From Acidimicrobiales bacterium (GTDB lineage Bacteria > Actinomycetota > Acidimicrobiia > Acidimicrobiales > Ilumatobacteraceae), in contig JAURHL010000010.1 in NCBI GenBank assembly GCA_030833305.1, positions 1 through 23,518 on the forward strand: 23,518 nt of DNA, read 5' to 3'. Both the position numbers and the translations under genes were made by a program. This document shows, piece by piece, positions 20,743-23,518 of this stretch. The notes beneath the pieces are model-generated. The model did no database searches, was not told where the DNA came from, and was given only the letters and a program-made list of their open reading frames with translations. Every line of letters begins with the position of its first letter. Positions within the stretch are counted from its first letter, which is position 1.

Positions 20743-20766
20743 CCGTCACGGAATGCCCGTCACGGA
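20743..20766. repeat. paired CCGTCACGG palindromes at the plsX-acpP junction
   Basis: Two copies of CCGTCACGGA start at 20743 and 20757, 14 bp apart. Each contains a perfect palindrome, CCGT-C-ACGG. The second copy overlaps the plsX stop codon and the first lies about 30 bp upstream of the candidate acpP -10. The arrangement suggests a pair of operator half-sites for acpP, but it could be coincidence in GC-rich DNA. Confidence 0.4.
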
Positions 20767-21725
20767 TTAATGGCGCGGCGAATGTGGCCGACCATGTCGC
20801 ATTCCACCATGTCGGCGGCCACCTTGATGCCGTTCACCATCGCCCGCGCCGACGAGGAACCGTGCGAGATGATGCACACCCCGTCGACACCGAGCAACAC
20901 CGCACCGCCCGTCGAGTCCGGGTCGACGCTGTCGTACAGCGGCAACAAGGCCGGGAAAAGAGCGTCGGCGTGGGGCTTGTACTCGTCCTTCGAGCCGAAG
21001 GCCGCGATGAGGGCCTTGACCAAGGTCTTCATGCCCCCCTCGAGGGTTTTCAACACCACGTTGCCCGTGAAGCCGTCGGTGACCACCACGTCGACCTCGT
21101 CGGTCATGACGTCGCGGCCCTCGACGTTGCCGATGAAGTTGATGCCCGACGCCTGCGAGAGAAGCTCGTATGCGTCCTTGCGAAGGGTGTCGCCCTTGCC
21201 GGGCTCCTCGCCGATGGACAGCAATCCGACGCGCGGTTCGGCCACGCCGTAGCGATGATGCGAGTACACCGATCCCATGACGGCGAACTGCACGAGCCAC
21301 TCGGCGTGGACCTCGGCGTTGGCACCGGCATCGAGCAACACCGTGGGTCGACCACCGGGGACGGGGATGGGGGTGGCGATGGCCGGACGTTTCACTCCCG
21401 AGATACGGCCCATCTTCAACAGAGCCGACGCCATGGTGGCTCCGGTGTTACCGGCCGAGATCATGGCCGACGCCTTGCCGTCGCGAACGGCTTCGGCGGC
21501 GCGCACCAGCGTGGAATCCTTCTTGCGACGAACTCCCGACGCGGGGTCCTCGTCCATTCCGATCACTTCGGAAGCGACGATCAGCGGTAGATCGCCGATC
21601 CCCGACAAGCCCTCCGGGCCGACGAGAACGATGGGCAAACCCGAACGAGCGGCGTCGAGGGCTCCGGCGATGATCTCATCGGGAGCGCGGTCGCCGCCCA
21701 TGGCGTCGACGGCGATGGGGAGCAT
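20760..21725 (-). CDS. plsX: phosphate acyltransferase PlsX
   Basis: A 321-aa peripheral enzyme that makes acyl-phosphate from acyl-ACP, the first step of phosphatidic acid synthesis by the PlsX/PlsY route. PIAVDAMGGDRAPDEII at the N-terminus is the family signature; SAGNTGATMASAL, LLDAGANAEV, LLSIGEEPGKGD, VVTDGFTGNVVLKTLEG and the final VVNGIK-type MVNGIKVAADMVE segments are all present. The length is normal. The ATG lies 15 nt after the rpmF stop without a clear ribosome-binding site, so coupling to rpmF is likely. Its substrate carrier AcpP is encoded next. Confidence 0.98.
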   Translation of the reverse strand: MLPIAVDAMGGDRAPDEIIAGALDAARSGLPIVLVGPEGLSGIGDLPLIVASEVIGMDEDPASGVRRKKDSTLVRAAEAVRDGKASAMISAGNTGATMASALLKMGRISGVKRPAIATPIPVPGGRPTVLLDAGANAEVHAEWLVQFAVMGSVYSHHRYGVAEPRVGLLSIGEEPGKGDTLRKDAYELLSQASGINFIGNVEGRDVMTDEVDVVVTDGFTGNVVLKTLEGGMKTLVKALIAAFGSKDEYKPHADALFPALLPLYDSVDPDSTGGAVLLGVDGVCIISHGSSSARAMVNGIKVAADMVECDMVGHIRRAINP

Positions 21726-21740
21726 GGCTGGAGCGATGAA

Positions 21741-21917
21741 TCAGACTTCGACAGCGGCGCGGTTCTTGTACCAACCGCAGGCGTTGCACACGGTGTGGGG
21801 CAACTTGGCCGATCCGCAACGCGGGCAGAGGCTGCGCGACGGAGCGCCGAGCTTCCAGGCACCGGCCCGGTGGCTCCGCGACTTCATTTTCGACTTTTTC
21901 TTCTTCGGAACAGCCAC
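21741..21917 (-). CDS. rpmF: 50S ribosomal protein L32 (zinc-binding form)
   Basis: A 58-aa L32. The N-terminus AVPKKKKSKMKSRSHRAGAW is diagnostic, and two CxxC pairs (CPRC and CNAC) form the zinc ribbon of the C+ paralog type. A zinc-independent C- paralog would usually be encoded elsewhere if present. The frame is open upstream; the GTG at 21917 is the right start because GAGGAG lies 9 nt before it. It follows the DUF177 gene by 70 nt, the widespread yceD-rpmF-plsX order. Confidence 0.98.
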   Translation of the reverse strand: MAVPKKKKSKMKSRSHRAGAWKLGAPSRSLCPRCGSAKLPHTVCNACGWYKNRAAVEV

Positions 21918-21946
21918 GTCGATCTTCTCCTCGTAACAGCCTCGTG

Positions 21947-21975
21947 AGGATAGCGGTGAATGGGGCGTTCCCCAC
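21947..21975 (-). promoter_or_regulatory. candidate promoter for rpmF-plsX
   Basis: On the minus strand GTGGGG (21975-21970), 17 nt and TATCCT (21952-21947) give a start near 21940 and a leader of about 23 nt with the rpmF GAGGAG site. The -35 differs by one base from the TTGGGG of the tRNA-Lys and rpsP candidates. A 5-bp hairpin, TGGGG-CGTT-CCCCA (21961-21974), overlaps it. Confidence 0.42.
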
Positions 21976-21987
21976 GACCCACCTCGG

Positions 21988-22500
21988 CTACTCGGGCAAC
22001 TGGTCCCGGATGGCGTCCAAACCGGCCCACCGAGGGTCCGGGGCCGAGACCGAGCATCCACAGTCCACCGTGTTGCGATCCGCCCCGCACACGGGACACA
22101 GTCCGGCGCAGTCGGGACGGCACAGCGGCGCATCGGGCAGGTCAAGGAGCACCGATTCCCGCACCATCGCCGCCAGGTCGATCTGGTCGTTCTCGATGGG
22201 GAACGCGTCCGGGTCCGTGATGGTCACCTGGTACAGCTCGTGCACCTCGATGGACACGGTGCCGGTCAGGGGGGTCAGACACCGCCGGCAATCGCCGCGA
22301 AAGTCGACCTCCACGCGACCGTCGACGACGATGCCGTCGGACAGGCTCTCGCAACACACCCGCACGTCGACGTCGGAGCCGGGCACCAAACGGGAGTCGT
22401 CGATGTCGAGCGCCGAGGGGGGCACGGACAGTTCCACGTCCTTTTGCGTCCCCGGACGCCGCAGCATCTCGAGGGCGTTGACGAGAAGCGGGTTTCTCAC
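21988..22500 (-). CDS. DUF177 (YceD) family protein
   Basis: A 170-aa protein of the DUF177/YceD family, linked to 23S rRNA or large-subunit accumulation in plants and bacteria; the exact mechanism is unknown. Features: VRVCCESLSDGIVVDGRVEV, the FRGDCRRCLTPL Cys pair, VHELYQV, and a C-terminal CRPDCAGLCPVCGADRN...CGC cluster that probably binds zinc. The GTG start overlaps the stop of the SepIVA-like gene (GTGA). The rpmF partner downstream is the conserved neighbour across bacteria, which supports a ribosomal role. Confidence 0.94.
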   Translation of the reverse strand: MRNPLLVNALEMLRRPGTQKDVELSVPPSALDIDDSRLVPGSDVDVRVCCESLSDGIVVDGRVEVDFRGDCRRCLTPLTGTVSIEVHELYQVTITDPDAFPIENDQIDLAAMVRESVLLDLPDAPLCRPDCAGLCPVCGADRNTVDCGCSVSAPDPRWAGLDAIRDQLPE

Positions 22501-23126
22501 CGGTTGCGGGTGCTGTCCTGGTCGAAGAAGATCGCCCCGGACTCGTCAGAACCCGCGTCGACCCAACCGTCGTCGTCCGTGCCACGGTCGGTGGCCGGGG
22601 TCTGGTTGGGGGTCTCCCCGATCGCCAAACGACGTCGGCCGGTGGCCACCGTCTTGGACAACTTGTCGAGCAGGATCTCGAAGCTGGCCAGTCGCTGGTC
22701 GAGGAAGTCCTCGGTCTCGTTCTTCAGCCGCCGTGACTCGTCCTCGGCCGCCTCGACGATCTGGCGCGCGCGTTGTTCGGCGGCCCGAACCACCTCGGAG
22801 CGCTGCACGAACCGTTCGGCCTGAACCTTGGCGGCCTCGATCAACTCCTCACCCTCGCGCCGGGTCTTGGCCACGAAGTCCTCGCGCTGCTTCATCAGCC
22901 AACGGGCGTCGCGCAATTCGTTCGGCAGTCGATGCAGGGCCTCCTGCAGGATCTCGATGATCACGTCACGGTCGATGCGCGGGGTCGACGAGAGCGGCAT
23001 GTTCGGGGCCGTGGCGATGATGTCGATCGCCCGACGCAGGAGGACTCCCGACGAACCGACCTGATCGTCGGGTCCGCGGTCGTAGGAACCGGTGTCGTCG
23101 TCGAAGTCGTCGAATGTGGTGTTCAT
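22497..23126 (-). CDS. SepIVA/DivIVA-like coiled-coil protein
   Basis: A 209-aa, highly charged protein. An acidic, disordered start (about 1-25) is followed by a segment from about 50, IIEILQEALHRLPNELRDARWLMKQRE (given here as IIEILQEALHRLP and ELRDARWLMKQRE). A continuous coiled coil to about 165 contains EELIEAAKVQAERFV, SEVVRAAEQRARQIVEAAEDES and DFLDQRLASFEILLDKL. The order and gene position (next to DUF177 and rnc) match mycobacterial SepIVA (Rv2927c), a DivIVA-like regulator of envelope growth and division; this form has a shorter coil. The ATG overlaps the coaD stop (ATGA) and has AAGGA upstream. A generic 'ATP synthase b-like' coil would be the misannotation to avoid. Confidence 0.78.
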   Translation of the reverse strand: MNTTFDDFDDDTGSYDRGPDDQVGSSGVLLRRAIDIIATAPNMPLSSTPRIDRDVIIEILQEALHRLPNELRDARWLMKQREDFVAKTRREGEELIEAAKVQAERFVQRSEVVRAAEQRARQIVEAAEDESRRLKNETEDFLDQRLASFEILLDKLSKTVATGRRRLAIGETPNQTPATDRGTDDDGWVDAGSDESGAIFFDQDSTRNR

Positions 23127-23518
23127 GATGTTCCTTCGCTACCGCCCGAAGGCTTCCCAAAGATACCCGCCAGTGCCGCAGCAACCGGTGCGGGGACCAA
23201 GTGGTCGATTCGCCCACCATATTGGGCTATTTCACGAATGAAGCGACTGCTGATGAACGCTTGGTCGGCCCGACACGGCAGGTACACGGTGCGGATGCCG
23301 GTCACCGAACGATTCGTGTGCGCCATCTGTTGCTCCACCTCGAAGTCGCCCGGAGTGCGCAGACCTTTCACGATGAAGTCGACCCCAGCCGTCGTGGCGG
23401 CCTGCACGGCGAGGCCCGGAAAGGCCTCGACGCGGACCCCCGGCAGATGCTCGGTGCAGCGTCGCGCCAACTGCACGCGGTCCGCGAGCGCGATGAGTCC
23501 GCTCGGCTTGTCGGGGTT
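23123..23518 (-). CDS. coaD: phosphopantetheine adenylyltransferase, 5' end outside window
   Basis: The C-terminal 131 residues of CoaD, which transfers AMP from ATP to 4'-phosphopantetheine, making dephospho-CoA in CoA biosynthesis. The reading frame continues to the window edge (NPDKPSGLIALADRVQLARR), so the nucleotide-binding N-terminus with its HxGH motif is not visible. Recognisable parts: FIVKGLRTPGDFEVEQQMAHTNR, the substrate- and ATP-binding region, and AFISSRFIREIAQYGG near the C-terminus. It overlaps the SepIVA-like gene by 4 nt. CoA made here supplies the cofactor for AcpP and acyl-CoA chemistry. Confidence 0.95.
   Translation of the reverse strand, partial: NPDKPSGLIALADRVQLARRCTEHLPGVRVEAFPGLAVQAATTAGVDFIVKGLRTPGDFEVEQQMAHTNRSVTGIRTVYLPCRADQAFISSRFIREIAQYGGRIDHLVPAPVAAALAGIFGKPSGGSEGTS

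Noticed and set aside
21961..21974. TGGGG-CGTT-CCCCA hairpin after the DUF177 gene as a terminator
   Set aside because: Only 5 bp, with no U-tract, and it overlaps a promoter candidate for rpmF; the genes on both sides are normally co-transcribed.
1..23518. Mobile elements, CRISPR arrays, toxin-antitoxin or biosynthetic clusters
   Set aside because: I looked for spaced direct repeats, transposase or integrase motifs, inverted-repeat ends and tRNA-adjacent integrases. The two tRNA genes have no integrase or duplicated 3' end nearby, and all long genes are housekeeping or ordinary metabolic families.

Overview
This window is a dense, GC-rich stretch of an actinobacterial chromosome. There is no rRNA, IS element, prophage, integrase or CRISPR array, and no gap between genes longer than about 125 bases. 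Actinomycetota is indicated by three things: the SepIVA-like/DUF177/rnc/mutM/smc/ftsY and rpsP/KH/rimM/trmD/rplS/DUF2469/YraN gene orders known from Mycobacterium, the actinobacterial DUF2469 protein, and a small CPGC...HWH..CW protein typical of the phylum. Apparent leaderless promoters (TANNNT 6-9 nt before the start codon) fit this. A deep lineage such as Acidimicrobiia is a guess from overall flavour, not a demonstrated placement.

Layout. (1) 47-1426 (-): a HemL-like class III aminotransferase. (2) 1552-1811 (+): tRNA-His(GTG) and tRNA-Lys(CTT), both with encoded CCA, followed by two overlapping paralogous flavodoxin-fold NAD(P)H:quinone oxidoreductase genes (1892-3069). (3) 3066-5182 (-): an operon of an RlmD/TrmA-type RNA m5U methyltransferase and pseudouridine-5'-phosphate glycosidase, divergent from rpe (5215-5898, +). 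(4) 5905-7536 (-): a two-membrane-segment envelope protein and an unusual crotonase; the crotonase is divergent from a 36-aa membrane peptide and a 73-aa zinc-binding-like protein (7558-7894, +). (5) 7896-23518 (-): a long co-oriented housekeeping superoperon. In transcription order it is coaD (5' end outside the window), SepIVA-like, DUF177/YceD, rpmF, plsX, acpP, rnc, mutM, smc, ftsY, a lipoprotein gene, ffh, rpsP, khpA-like, rimM, trmD, rplS, DUF2469, yraN.

How the genes work together. The superoperon joins CoA and fatty-acid precursor supply (CoaD, PlsX, AcpP), ribosome parts and rRNA/tRNA maturation (L32, S16, L19, DUF177, RNase III, RimM, TrmD, KH protein), co-translational membrane targeting (Ffh, FtsY), chromosome organisation (SMC), oxidative base repair (MutM) and envelope growth (SepIVA-like). 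Many neighbours overlap by 4-8 nt or are a few nt apart, implying translational coupling. Internal promoter candidates lie before rpmF, acpP, smc, ffh and rpsP, so the cluster is probably several overlapping transcription units.

I do not see a clearly new defence or mobile system. The best leads are regulatory: two very short divergent intergenic regions (21 and 32 bp) that appear to hold back-to-back leaderless promoters, one with overlapping -10 hexamers. Next are a secreted lipoprotein with an I78-inhibitor-like C-terminus inserted between ftsY and ffh behind a palindrome-rich control region, a crotonase lacking the canonical hydratase glutamates, a yraN gene with no standard start codon outside its neighbour, and an RNA methyltransferase/pseudouridine-catabolism operon.
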